From NCBI GenBank assembly GCA_947623655.1, contig CANQHG010000004.1, positions 1 to 64,000 on the forward strand: DNA of 64,000 bases, written 5' to 3'. A program made the translations under genes and the position numbers. Positions 43,081 through 51,569 of the stretch are shown here, piece after piece (the stretch's first letter is position 1; every line of letters begins with the position of its first letter). Under the pieces are notes generated by a model. The model was not told where the DNA came from. It saw nothing but the letters and a program-made list of their open reading frames with translations, and ran no database searches. Origin of the DNA: an uncultured Clostridia bacterium. Lineage in GTDB: Bacteria; Bacillota; Clostridia; Christensenellales; Borkfalkiaceae.

Positions 43081-44163
43081 ATGGTGATCAAAAATTTGGC
43101 TCTGCACAACTTCAGAAATTACGAAGACGAGACTTTTTCGTTTGAAGAGGGACTCAACGTACTCACGGGGAAGAACGCGCAGGGCAAAACGAATTGCGCC
43201 GAGGCCGTTTATTACCTCTGCACGGGGTCGTCTCTTCGGATCCGCCACGACCGACAGCTCATTCGCCACGGGGAAAACGCCGCAAGTATCGCGGCGGAGC
43301 TCGTGAGCCGCTACGGAAAAGTCTTTCTCAAGGCGGTCATTTACGAGAATAAGCGGGAGTTGTATGTAAACGGGAATAAACTTACGAGGGCTGTGGATCT
43401 TTTGGGGAACATGAACGCGGTGTTTTTCTCTCCGGGGGAGCTCAGGCTCATACAAGACGGGCCCGACGAGAGAAGAAGATTTTTGAATTTATCCATTTCG
43501 CAGACTTCCAGAGAGTATTGCACGGCGCTTCTCCGCTATCAAAAAATTCTCGATCAGCGGAATAATTTGCTTAAAAATCACGATATATCGCTGATTTTGG
43601 AGACTTTACCCGTCTGGGACGAGCAACTTGCGACCTATGCCGCCCGCATCGTCTTCCGCCGCAGGGCTTTTTTGAAAGAACTTTCTCCCCTCGCCCAAGA
43701 GGCGCACTATTTCCTCACCGACGGGGCGGAAAAGCTCGAACTCGAAAGCGACGGCCGAGAGGAGAGCGAGGAAGAAATTCAGGCGAGATTGATAAGAGAA
43801 TTTGATAATTCGCGCGAGAGAGATCTGCGGCTCGGTTTTACTACCGTGGGGCCGCACCGCGACGACGTAAAGATCGTGATCGACGGGCAGGACGCGCGCG
43901 GGTTTTCCTCGCAGGGGCAGGCGCGGACGGCGGCGCTCTCGATGAAGCTTTCCGAGATGAAGATCTTCGAAAAGATCGCCGGAGAACCGCCCGTGCTCAT
44001 TCTGGACGATGTGATGAGCGAACTCGACCTCCCCCGCCGGAAAAAACTGCTCTCCCGCGTCAAAGGCGTGCAATGTATCCTCACTTGTACCCATGCCGAA
44101 CGCGTCTTATACGGGGCAGACTGCCATAAGATCAGAATCCACGGGGGGAAAATCATCGTATGA
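43081..44163 (+). CDS. recF: DNA replication and repair protein RecF
   Basis: A 360-residue SMC-like ATPase that helps load RecA at gaps. Visible: LHNFRNYEDETFSFEEGLN, Walker A TGKNAQGKTN, signature FSSQGQARTAALSMKLSEM and Walker B PPVLILDDVMSELD. Length is typical. No clear Shine-Dalgarno is seen; the ATG at 43081 follows a palindrome. The expected dnaN and S4-domain genes upstream are missing and dnaA is divergent. The stop overlaps the next start (ATGA). Confidence 0.95.
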   Translation: MVIKNLALHNFRNYEDETFSFEEGLNVLTGKNAQGKTNCAEAVYYLCTGSSLRIRHDRQLIRHGENAASIAAELVSRYGKVFLKAVIYENKRELYVNGNKLTRAVDLLGNMNAVFFSPGELRLIQDGPDERRRFLNLSISQTSREYCTALLRYQKILDQRNNLLKNHDISLILETLPVWDEQLATYAARIVFRRRAFLKELSPLAQEAHYFLTDGAEKLELESDGREESEEEIQARLIREFDNSRERDLRLGFTTVGPHRDDVKIVIDGQDARGFSSQGQARTAALSMKLSEMKIFEKIAGEPPVLILDDVMSELDLPRRKKLLSRVKGVQCILTCTHAERVLYGADCHKIRIHGGKIIV

Positions 44164-44987
44164 GAGCAGATCTGCATATCCACACTTACTACTCGGACGG
44201 CCTTTGTCCGCCGCGGGAGATCGCCCGTCTTGCCAAGGAGAACGGCGCGGCGCTCATCTCCATGACCGATCACGATTCCATGGACGGTCTCGCCGAAAAG
44301 AAAGCGGCCGCGGAAGAGGCGGGGCTCCTCTTTGTGAGCGGTTGGGAAGTTTCGGCTTACGCGGGGTGCAAGGTGCACGTCCTCGGGTATAATTGCCGAA
44401 AAAACGCAACATATGACGCGTTTTTGCAGGAGAGAAAGGAGAGCGCCCTGCTTCGCGCCGCAGATATTCTGAAGAAAGCGAACGCCTGTCTCGGCATTCA
44501 TGCGACGCTTGAAGACGCGCTTGCGGAGATGACCGTGAAAGACGCTCCTCTGCATACGATGCACGTCGTCCGCGCCGTCGGCAAGAAGGCGAATATCCCG
44601 TTCCGCGATCTCTACGGCGAGCTCTTCGACGTCGGAAAGCCCGCCTATTCGGAGATCGGTCGTCCCTCTCCTTTCGACGCGCTCGAAGTCATCCATAAAA
44701 CGGGCGGCATCGCCGTTCTCGCCCACCCCGGCCGCATCGGCATGGAGGAGGGGGAGAAGCGCAAACTCATGGACGCCCTCACCGACCGCGGGCTCGACGG
44801 TATAGAATGCGTCCATTCGCAACATACTTTGGAAGAGACGGAGCGATTCAGGCGCTACGCCGACGGGAGAGGTCTTTTAAAGACGGGCGGCTCTGACTTC
44901 CACGCGGTAAATTCGCCGCGCAGGATCGGCTATCCCGTCTTCGAACCCGACGAAAAACTTCTCGTGGCGCTCGGACTTCGCCTCTGA
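44160..44987 (+). CDS. PHP-domain phosphoesterase (TrpH/RNase AM-like)
   Basis: A 275-residue PHP-domain protein with metal ligands in MRADLHIHTYYSDG, MTDHDSMDG, GWEVSA (Glu), and LAHPGRIG, and the C-terminal GGSDFHA. Relatives include E. coli RnaAM (TrpH), which hydrolyses nucleoside 3',5'-bisphosphates and degrades RNA 5' to 3'. Translationally coupled to recF. Substrate here is not proven. Confidence 0.85.
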   Translation: MRADLHIHTYYSDGLCPPREIARLAKENGAALISMTDHDSMDGLAEKKAAAEEAGLLFVSGWEVSAYAGCKVHVLGYNCRKNATYDAFLQERKESALLRAADILKKANACLGIHATLEDALAEMTVKDAPLHTMHVVRAVGKKANIPFRDLYGELFDVGKPAYSEIGRPSPFDALEVIHKTGGIAVLAHPGRIGMEEGEKRKLMDALTDRGLDGIECVHSQHTLEETERFRRYADGRGLLKTGGSDFHAVNSPRRIGYPVFEPDEKLLVALGLRL

Positions 44988-44994
44988 GGAGCGA

Positions 44995-46260
44995 ATGAAA
45001 AAATTTTTTTTGCTGGATATTGCGCTCTTTCTGTTGGGGAGCGCTCTTTTTTTAGGCGGTTGGACGATCGGCAGAGTGAAGAAAGGAGTCGTCGTCGACG
45101 GCGTGGCGGTCGGCGGGCTCCCGTATAGCGAGGCCGAGCAGGCCGTACGGCAAAAACTTGCCGACGCGCTTCTGCCGTTCACCGTGCATACCGCAGAGGG
45201 AGACGAGCTGTTCGAAACGGGGTTTTCCGACGACCTTGCCGATCTTCTGCGCCGCGCGAAAAAGGGGGAAGAACTGCATGCCACGGCAAAGCGGGTTTGG
45301 GTGGCTCTCGAAGAAGACCTGCAGAGCTTGTGCGCCCGTCACAGCTTTGCGGCGCATGATGCAACGATGTCTTTTTCCGCACGCGGATTTGCCTATAGCG
45401 CGGAGAAAAACGGCCGCGCGTGCGATTACGCAAGATTGCTGTCGGACGTGACGGAGGCGCTGGAGAGCGGGCGGTCGGAAGTTACCCTTTACACATTTCC
45501 CGTCGAGCCGCATGTCACGGAAAAAAGTCTGCGTGCGCGTACGCGGGCGCTGGCGTCCTATTCCACTTCTTTTGACGGGAGCAATGCGCCGCGCGCGCAC
45601 AACATCGCGCTCGCGGCGAGCAAGATCTCGGGGACCGTGCTCATGCCCGACGAGGAATTCTCTTTTAACGATACAGTGGGACAACGCACGCGGGAAAACG
45701 GGTTTGAGGAGGCAAACGTCATCTCGGGCGGGGAATTCGTCCCCGGCGTGGGCGGCGGCGTGTGTCAGGTGAGCACAACGCTCATGAACGCCGCGCTTCT
45801 TGCGGGGCTCAAAGTGACGGAGAGCAGGCCGCATTCCCTTGCGGTCGGTTACGTCTCCCCCTCGCGGGACGCCATGGTGTCGGAGTATTCCGATCTGAAA
45901 TTCAAAAATCCGTACGACGTGCCCGTCTATCTTCTGGGACTTGCGGGCGGGGGAGAGGTGAAATTTACCTTTTACGGGCTTCCCGACGGCAAAAAGTACG
46001 AGATCGAGAGCAAAGTGCTTCTCGTCGCCGACCCTCCCGCCGAAAAGATCGTGGAAGGCGAGGAAGACAGGATCCTGCGCGCGCCCAAACAGGGAATCGC
46101 GAGCGAGAGTTATCTTCTCGTATACGAGAACGGCGTGCTCCTCTCGCGCACCCTTCTCCGCCGCGACGCCTATGCCGTTGTACAGGGCATACGGCAGGTG
46201 AAGAGAATGGAACAAGAAGATCCCGACGGGACGTCTCCGCTTCCCGCCGCTCATTTTTAA
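44995..46260 (+). CDS. VanW-family membrane/secreted protein
   Basis: A 421-residue protein: N-terminal membrane helix ([22 protein letters not shown]), a putative peptidoglycan-binding domain of the type preceding VanW domains (about 35-170), then the VanW domain (about 200-330) with [39 protein letters not shown] and the AVGYV segment. VanW proteins are common in Clostridia with wall-linked but undefined functions. The GAGGAG upstream of the ATG lies at the end of the PHP gene, so the two are probably cotranscribed. Confidence 0.85.
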   Translation: MKKFFLLDIALFLLGSALFLGGWTIGRVKKGVVVDGVAVGGLPYSEAEQAVRQKLADALLPFTVHTAEGDELFETGFSDDLADLLRRAKKGEELHATAKRVWVALEEDLQSLCARHSFAAHDATMSFSARGFAYSAEKNGRACDYARLLSDVTEALESGRSEVTLYTFPVEPHVTEKSLRARTRALASYSTSFDGSNAPRAHNIALAASKISGTVLMPDEEFSFNDTVGQRTRENGFEEANVISGGEFVPGVGGGVCQVSTTLMNAALLAGLKVTESRPHSLAVGYVSPSRDAMVSEYSDLKFKNPYDVPVYLLGLAGGGEVKFTFYGLPDGKKYEIESKVLLVADPPAEKIVEGEEDRILRAPKQGIASESYLLVYENGVLLSRTLLRRDAYAVVQGIRQVKRMEQEDPDGTSPLPAAHF

Positions 46261-46292
46261 TTTATAATTTTTCATTTTTCGGTGAAAAACGG

Positions 46293-46321
46293 TTGCAATC
46301 TTTCCGAAAATCCGATATAAT
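46293..46321 (+). promoter_or_regulatory. rplS promoter
   Basis: TTGCAA (46293-46298) and TATAAT (46316-46321), 17 bp apart, leaving a leader of about 60 nt. Ribosomal protein leaders for L19 are known in Firmicutes, but I could not confirm the consensus here. Confidence 0.8.
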
Positions 46322-46388
46322 GGCTTATGACTTCGGGCGGTCCTCTGCTTTTTCGGCACGAACGCCGCGTATTACAGGAGGTAAAGTC

Positions 46389-46730
46389 ATGGGGCTCATC
46401 GAGCAAATCGAAGCGGAAGGCTTAAAGGCAAACGTCCCTCAGTTCAACGTTGGCGACACCGTTAAGGTTGGCTATCGTATCATCGAGGGTGGCAAAGAGC
46501 GTATCCAGAACTTCGAGGGCGTGGTCATCGCCAAAAAGGGCGGCAGCATCCGCGAAACGTTCACCGTTCGCCGTCTTTCTTTCGGCGTCGGCGTCGAGCG
46601 TTGCTTCCCTCTCCACTCTCCCAAGGTCGCGTATGTCAACGTGGTGAGAGCGGGCAAGGTAAGAAGGGCAAAGCTCTATTATCTGCGCGGGCGCACGGGC
46701 AAGGCTGCCAAGATCAAAGAAAAGAAATAA
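46389..46730 (+). CDS. rplS: 50S ribosomal protein bL19
   Basis: A 113-residue bL19 of normal size ([70 protein letters not shown]). It sits at the 30S-50S interface. The ATG at 46389 is preceded by AGGAGGT. It has its own promoter and terminator; rimM and trmD, often upstream, are not present. Confidence 0.97.
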   Translation: MGLIEQIEAEGLKANVPQFNVGDTVKVGYRIIEGGKERIQNFEGVVIAKKGGSIRETFTVRRLSFGVGVERCFPLHSPKVAYVNVVRAGKVRRAKLYYLRGRTGKAAKIKEKK

Positions 46731-46736
46731 GAAATT

Positions 46737-46770
46737 CGGTCTGCCGAAAGTCACGGCGGACCGTTTTTTT
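46737..46770 (+). terminator. rplS terminator
   Basis: CGGTCTGCCG (46737-46746) pairs with CGGCGGACCG (46754-46763, one T-G wobble), followed by T7. Confidence 0.9.
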
Positions 46771-46864
46771 GTCAAATATGTTTTTTGGGGTACAATTTTC
46801 GGAACGATTTGTCAACAATCGGCATTAAACTGAAAAAAATTTGTCCGAAATGTCCGAAAAATCA

Positions 46865-46893
46865 TTTACAATTTTACCGCAATGGGTTAGAAT
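46865..46893 (+). promoter_or_regulatory. Promoter of the GT39-like gene
   Basis: TTTACA (46865-46870) and TAGAAT (46888-46893), 17 bp apart. A TATAAT at 46910 without a good -35 is an alternative. Just upstream TGTCCGAAA occurs twice in a row (about 46841-46858), a possible regulator site. Confidence 0.55.
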
Positions 46894-46927
46894 AAGACAG
46901 AATAACTTATAATAGGGAATACCTCTT

Positions 46928-49006
46928 ATGAAGAAAACAGGCAAAACAAGAAAAAAACTCACTCCGTTTTTCATCGCGTTCCTCGCGGTGGCGCTCGTGT
47001 TCCTCGCCTTGGGGCTCGGCACGCTCGGTTCGTTCCGTACCACGGGCGACGACTTCGAGCTCAGGGCGCCCGTGACCGACGGGAACGGCGAGCGGCAGAC
47101 CTCCACCGTTGTGTTCCGTCTCGAGTCGAGCGTCTCCGAAACTTATACCGACGCAGAGGGGAAAGAACAGACCCGTAGCGTCAGTCTTCTTATCGACGAC
47201 GTGTATCTCTTCGTCAACGCCGTCTACGCCGAGGCGGGCGTTCCCGCGGGCGTATCCGTGCGCCGCAGCTCTTCCTCCGACGATTATTTCGGCGGACAGG
47301 TGACGGGAAGCGTCGAAAACCTCTTTACGGAGACGCAAAATACGGAAGAGGGGACGGAGCCGCAGGCCGAAGAGACCGAAGAAGAGTACGGCGGGCTTTA
47401 CCGTTGGATCAACCCTTTCACGTTCGCGACGAATTGGTCGATCAGCACCTATCGCTATTGGGAACTCTCCGCGACGAGCGCGAACATGCGTGTGGCGGAA
47501 GTCCTCTTCGTCGGGAGACCCAGCGACGCGACAAACGCTTCCAGCGAGAGATATATCGTTCCCGCGAGCGTCGTCTCCGCAACGCCCGACACGGGCGAGA
47601 CGGCCGAAGAGGCGAGAGCGAAGGCCGAGGCTCTTCTCGACGCCCAGCCCTCCGAGCTTCCCTCCGAGCCCGTCAGCTCTTACGATACGTTCACCGAAGC
47701 GGAGTTCTATTCTCTTCTCACAGTCACGGAGATGCGCGTCGGAGACCGTTATACCACCGACCTCAACAACCGCGACACCAGCGTCTATCACGCGGAAAGC
47801 GTGTATAACGTGCTCGGCATGGACCTCGTGGCGCTCGGCACGACGATGTTCGGCGTGAGCCCGTTCGGCCTCAGATTTATGCCCATGCTCTTCTCGTTTG
47901 CCGTTCTCGTGCTCGGCTTCTTCTTTGTGAGAAACCTGTTCAAGAGCGACAGAGCAGGCTTTATCTTCGCGCTTCTGTATGCTTTATGCGACTTCTCGTT
48001 CTCTCTCGGGCATGTCGGCACGCCGCTCACGGCGGGGCTCTTCTTCCTGTTGCTCGCCGCCTACCTCGTCGACGTCTTCTACCGCAAGGGCATGCGGCGG
48101 GTCGGCTTTAAGGGCCTTGCGCCTCTCATCTTCGGCGGGCTTGCCTCCGCCGCGGCGATCTGCGTCAACGGGGCGATGCTCATTCCCGTCGTCGGCGTGT
48201 GCGCCCTCTATGTCGCGGCGATGATCCGCCAGCAGAAGGCAAACAGATACTATCTCGATAAGGCGGTCGCGGAGTGCGAAGCGAAGCCTGCGGCCGAAGA
48301 CGGCACGAAAGACACGGGGGCCGTTGCCAAGGTCTTGAACGAAAACCGTTATAAGAACCTCTCGGCGGGCTTTGTGTTCCCCGTGGCGCTCATTCTGGGC
48401 ACGGTCATCTTCTCGTTGCTCTTCATCCTTCCCGTCTATTATCCCCTCGTCAAGTTCTACGACGATCCCGCTTCTCCCACGTCGAACGTGTTCTCGCTCG
48501 GCTGGAAGGCGTTTATCGGCGGATTTGTCGGGGTGAACGAGCTTGGGTCCGTTCCCTCGGCATGGAGCGTGTTCCTCACCCTCTTCAAAGGCACGGGCGA
48601 AGCTTACGCCGTTACGGCCGTCGTCATCAACGCGGTCGCCGCGGTGTGCGGTCTCATCGGCCTTGCGTATGCCGTGTATAAGATCGTAACGATCGCGCGC
48701 AACTTCTCCGAACAGGGCAAAGATCTTCGCCGCATCGTGCCGCTTGTGTGCGGGCTCGTGCTCTCGCTCATCGCCGCTGCATGCGGCGGCGGAACGCTCG
48801 GCTTTATCTTCCTCGCCTATATCTTCTCCTTTATGCTCGCGGCGTACGCGGCAGACGACTGCATGAAGCGCGAGGGAAAAGCGGGGCTTGCCGCAAAGAT
48901 CGTGACCATCACGGCGCTCGTTCTTCTGCTCGTATGCTTCGCGCTGTTTGCGATCTTTACTTTCTCGGTACCGTTGCCCGCAAGCTTTATGGGGAAATTC
49001 TTTTAA
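46928..49006 (+). CDS. Polytopic membrane protein, GT39/PMT-like glycosyltransferase candidate
   Basis: A 692-residue membrane protein. One helix (about 12-34) precedes a large hydrophilic region of about 250 residues, then some nine helices. The segment VYHAESVYNVLGMDLVALG and SPFGLRFMPMLFSFAVLV resembles the core of GT-C enzymes of the GT39/PMT_2 type, which move sugars from lipid carriers to outside acceptors. The large loop between helix 1 and 2 carries an acidic Glu/Thr-rich stretch. The catalytic acid is not identified, so the enzyme call is tentative. Confidence 0.6.
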   Translation: MKKTGKTRKKLTPFFIAFLAVALVFLALGLGTLGSFRTTGDDFELRAPVTDGNGERQTSTVVFRLESSVSETYTDAEGKEQTRSVSLLIDDVYLFVNAVYAEAGVPAGVSVRRSSSSDDYFGGQVTGSVENLFTETQNTEEGTEPQAEETEEEYGGLYRWINPFTFATNWSISTYRYWELSATSANMRVAEVLFVGRPSDATNASSERYIVPASVVSATPDTGETAEEARAKAEALLDAQPSELPSEPVSSYDTFTEAEFYSLLTVTEMRVGDRYTTDLNNRDTSVYHAESVYNVLGMDLVALGTTMFGVSPFGLRFMPMLFSFAVLVLGFFFVRNLFKSDRAGFIFALLYALCDFSFSLGHVGTPLTAGLFFLLLAAYLVDVFYRKGMRRVGFKGLAPLIFGGLASAAAICVNGAMLIPVVGVCALYVAAMIRQQKANRYYLDKAVAECEAKPAAEDGTKDTGAVAKVLNENRYKNLSAGFVFPVALILGTVIFSLLFILPVYYPLVKFYDDPASPTSNVFSLGWKAFIGGFVGVNELGSVPSAWSVFLTLFKGTGEAYAVTAVVINAVAAVCGLIGLAYAVYKIVTIARNFSEQGKDLRRIVPLVCGLVLSLIAAACGGGTLGFIFLAYIFSFMLAAYAADDCMKREGKAGLAAKIVTITALVLLLVCFALFAIFTFSVPLPASFMGKFF

Positions 49007-49025
49007 ATATTCATAAGGGGGATCT

Positions 49026-50546
49026 ATGATCGCTAAAATCATTTGCTATGCGCTCAGCGGCCTCGAGGGCGTGCCCGTAGAGGTCGAAGCGGACGTCAAC
49101 AAGGGCGTCCCGTCCTACGAAATGGTCGGGCTTCCCGATACGGCCGTGAAAGAAAGCAAGGAAAGGGTCCGTTCCGCCCTCAAAAACAGCGGACTGCTCT
49201 TTCCGATGAACAGAATCACGATCAACTTCGCCCCAGCCGATCTCAAGAAAGAGGGCGCGGCATTCGACCTTGCCATTGCCGTCAGTCTTCTCAAGGCGAG
49301 CGAACAGCTTTTGGGCGCGGACGTAAAGGATATCGTGTTCCTGGGCGAATTGGCTCTCACGGGCGATATCCGTCCCGTTGCGGGGCTTCTCCCCATTCTC
49401 ATTTCGGCGAAATCGCACGGATATACGCGCTTTATCATTCCCGCGGCGAACGCGGAAGAGGCGAGATATCTCGGCGGCGCGGAGATCTATCCCGCATCGT
49501 CGCTGTCCGAAGTCGTCGGCCATCTCGTCGGCATGCGGCCGATCCCGCCCCTCGAACTCAAAGAATTTGTTCCCGGCAGGCATAAAACGGGTACGGCAGA
49601 CTTAAAGTATGTCAAGGGACAGCCCGTTGCAAGGCGGGCGCTCGAGATCGCCGTCGCCGGCGGACACAATATGCTCATGTCGGGCCCTCCCGGCACCGGC
49701 AAGACCATGCTCGCAAGATGTCTTCCCACCGTCATGCCCGATCTCAGCTTCGAGGAGGCGCTCGAGATCACGAAGATCCACTCTGTGGCGGGCGTTCTTG
49801 GCGAAGAGGGCATCGTTTCCGAGCGGCCTTTCCGCACCCCGCACCACACGGCGACCACCGTCTCCATGTGCGGCGGCGGGAACAGGATCGTCCACCCCGG
49901 CGAGATCTCTCTCGCCCACGGCGGCGTCCTCTTCCTCGACGAGTTGCCCGAGTACAAGCGCTCCACGCTTGAGGCTCTGCGCCAGCCCCTCGAGGACGGT
50001 TGCATCACCATTTCCCGCGCGGGCGGTTCCTTTACATATCCCGCACGCTTCATGCTCTGCGCGAGCATGAACCCCTGCCCCTGCGGCAACTACGGCTCCG
50101 CGGACAGGGTATGCACCTGTACGCCCGCCGAGATCAGGCGGTACAGGAGAAAGATCTCGGGCCCTCTTCTCGACAGAATCGATCTGCAAGTGGAAGTGGA
50201 CAACATCACATACGACGACCTCACGTCTTCCGAAGTCCGCGAGGACTCCGCGGCCGTGCAAAAGCGGGTCAATGAGGCGAGGCGGATCCAGCGCGTGCGC
50301 TTCGAGGGCTCTTCCATTCATACCAATGCCGAAATGGGGGAGAAAGAGATCCAGGAATTCTGCGTTCTCACCCGCGAGGGAGATAAAATTCTGCGCGACG
50401 CGTTCGAGAGAATGGAACTTTCCGCGCGCGCCCGTGCGCGTATCATCAAAGTAGCCCGCACCATTGCCGATCTCGACAGCAGCGAACAGATCATGCCCAA
50501 GCATGTGTTCGAGGCCGTCTCCTACCGTCTGTTCGACAAGGTTTGA
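49026..50546 (+). CDS. comM: YifB/ComM family Mg-chelatase-like ATPase
   Basis: A 506-residue AAA+ protein with an N-terminal ChlI-like domain (VEADVNKGVPSYEMVGLPD), Walker A GPPGTGKTML, Walker B GVLFLDELPEY, and a C-terminal domain with the CPCGNYG cysteine motif and DRIDLQVEV. ComM is a hexameric helicase that promotes branch migration during natural transformation. It lies directly upstream of dprA, another transformation protein. GGGG before the ATG at 49026. Confidence 0.94.
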   Translation: MIAKIICYALSGLEGVPVEVEADVNKGVPSYEMVGLPDTAVKESKERVRSALKNSGLLFPMNRITINFAPADLKKEGAAFDLAIAVSLLKASEQLLGADVKDIVFLGELALTGDIRPVAGLLPILISAKSHGYTRFIIPAANAEEARYLGGAEIYPASSLSEVVGHLVGMRPIPPLELKEFVPGRHKTGTADLKYVKGQPVARRALEIAVAGGHNMLMSGPPGTGKTMLARCLPTVMPDLSFEEALEITKIHSVAGVLGEEGIVSERPFRTPHHTATTVSMCGGGNRIVHPGEISLAHGGVLFLDELPEYKRSTLEALRQPLEDGCITISRAGGSFTYPARFMLCASMNPCPCGNYGSADRVCTCTPAEIRRYRRKISGPLLDRIDLQVEVDNITYDDLTSSEVREDSAAVQKRVNEARRIQRVRFEGSSIHTNAEMGEKEIQEFCVLTREGDKILRDAFERMELSARARARIIKVARTIADLDSSEQIMPKHVFEAVSYRLFDKV

Positions 50547-50551
50547 TCGGT

Positions 50552-51556
50552 ATGAACTATACCCCCGAAGAAAAAACGGTCATCTATGCGGCGGCCGTAA
50601 AAGGCATGAACAACCGCGCGGGGCTTGCCGCCGTGCGCGGGGGCGACGCCGTCCGTCACCTCGACGGTGAGGAAGAAAAAGAAGTTTCCGCCTACACCGC
50701 CATGCTCGAAAAACGGGGGATCTTCATCGTTACGTTTCTTTCGGACGACTATCCCGAGAGCTTGCGCAACGCTTCCGACCCGCCTCTCATTCTCTACGGC
50801 GCGGGAAGGCGCGAACTTCTGAAGAGGCGGAAGCTCTGCATCGTCGGTTCCCGCATCACGCCGCCGTGGGCGGAAAAGTTCGGGAAAACTCTCTCCGCAG
50901 AGCTCTCGGAACATTTCACGATCGTGACGGGGCTCGCCGAAGGAGGAGACGCCGCGGCGATCGCGGGCGCTCTTGCGGGCGGGAACCTCATCTCCGTTCT
51001 CCCGTGCGGGATCGACGTCTGTTATCCCGCCGCGCATACGGCGCTGAAAGAAAAAATTCTCGAAAAGGGTCTCATCCTCAGCGAATATCCGCTCGGGACG
51101 GGCACCGCAAAATTCTCTTTCCATGCGAGGAACAGGCTTCTCGCGGGGCTGAGCGAGGGCGTTCTCGTCCTCTCGGCGGGCGTCAGGAGCGGCGCTCTCA
51201 TCACGGCGGGCCGCGCCCTCGACTACGGCAGAGACGTGTTCGCGCTTCCCTACAATGCGGGCGTCTCGCAGGGAGCGGGATGTAACGCGCTCATCAAGGC
51301 GGGAGCATACCTCGTCACCGAAGCGGCCGATATCCTCTCCGTCTACGGCATTGTATCCAAGGAGAAAGAGGAGCCCGAGGCAGAGGGAGAAGAGGGACGA
51401 ATTCTGCAATATCTGCGGGAACAGGGCGAAGTACACGTCGCCGCGCTTGCCGAGGCGCTCGGCATGAGAATTTTCGAAGCGTCCGCCGCGCTGTCGGCGC
51501 TCGAGCTCAAAGGACTCGCCGTCAAATCGGGCGGCAACAAATACAGCGCACTATAA
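50552..51556 (+). CDS. dprA: DNA-processing protein DprA
   Basis: A 334-residue protein: SAM-like N-terminal part, Rossmann-like fold with CIVGSRITPPWAEKFGKTL, VTGLAEGGDAAA, ISVLPCGIDVCYPAAH, FSFHARNRLLAGLSEGVLV and SGALITAGRALDYGRDVFALP, and a C-terminal winged helix (about 275-334). DprA loads RecA on incoming single-stranded DNA. The start is ATG 50552, 5 nt after the comM stop; the TTG at 50543 overlaps comM. Confidence 0.94.
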   Translation: MNYTPEEKTVIYAAAVKGMNNRAGLAAVRGGDAVRHLDGEEEKEVSAYTAMLEKRGIFIVTFLSDDYPESLRNASDPPLILYGAGRRELLKRRKLCIVGSRITPPWAEKFGKTLSAELSEHFTIVTGLAEGGDAAAIAGALAGGNLISVLPCGIDVCYPAAHTALKEKILEKGLILSEYPLGTGTAKFSFHARNRLLAGLSEGVLVLSAGVRSGALITAGRALDYGRDVFALPYNAGVSQGAGCNALIKAGAYLVTEAADILSVYGIVSKEKEEPEAEGEEGRILQYLREQGEVHVAALAEALGMRIFEASAALSALELKGLAVKSGGNKYSAL

Positions 51557-51569
51557 AACAGGATAATAT

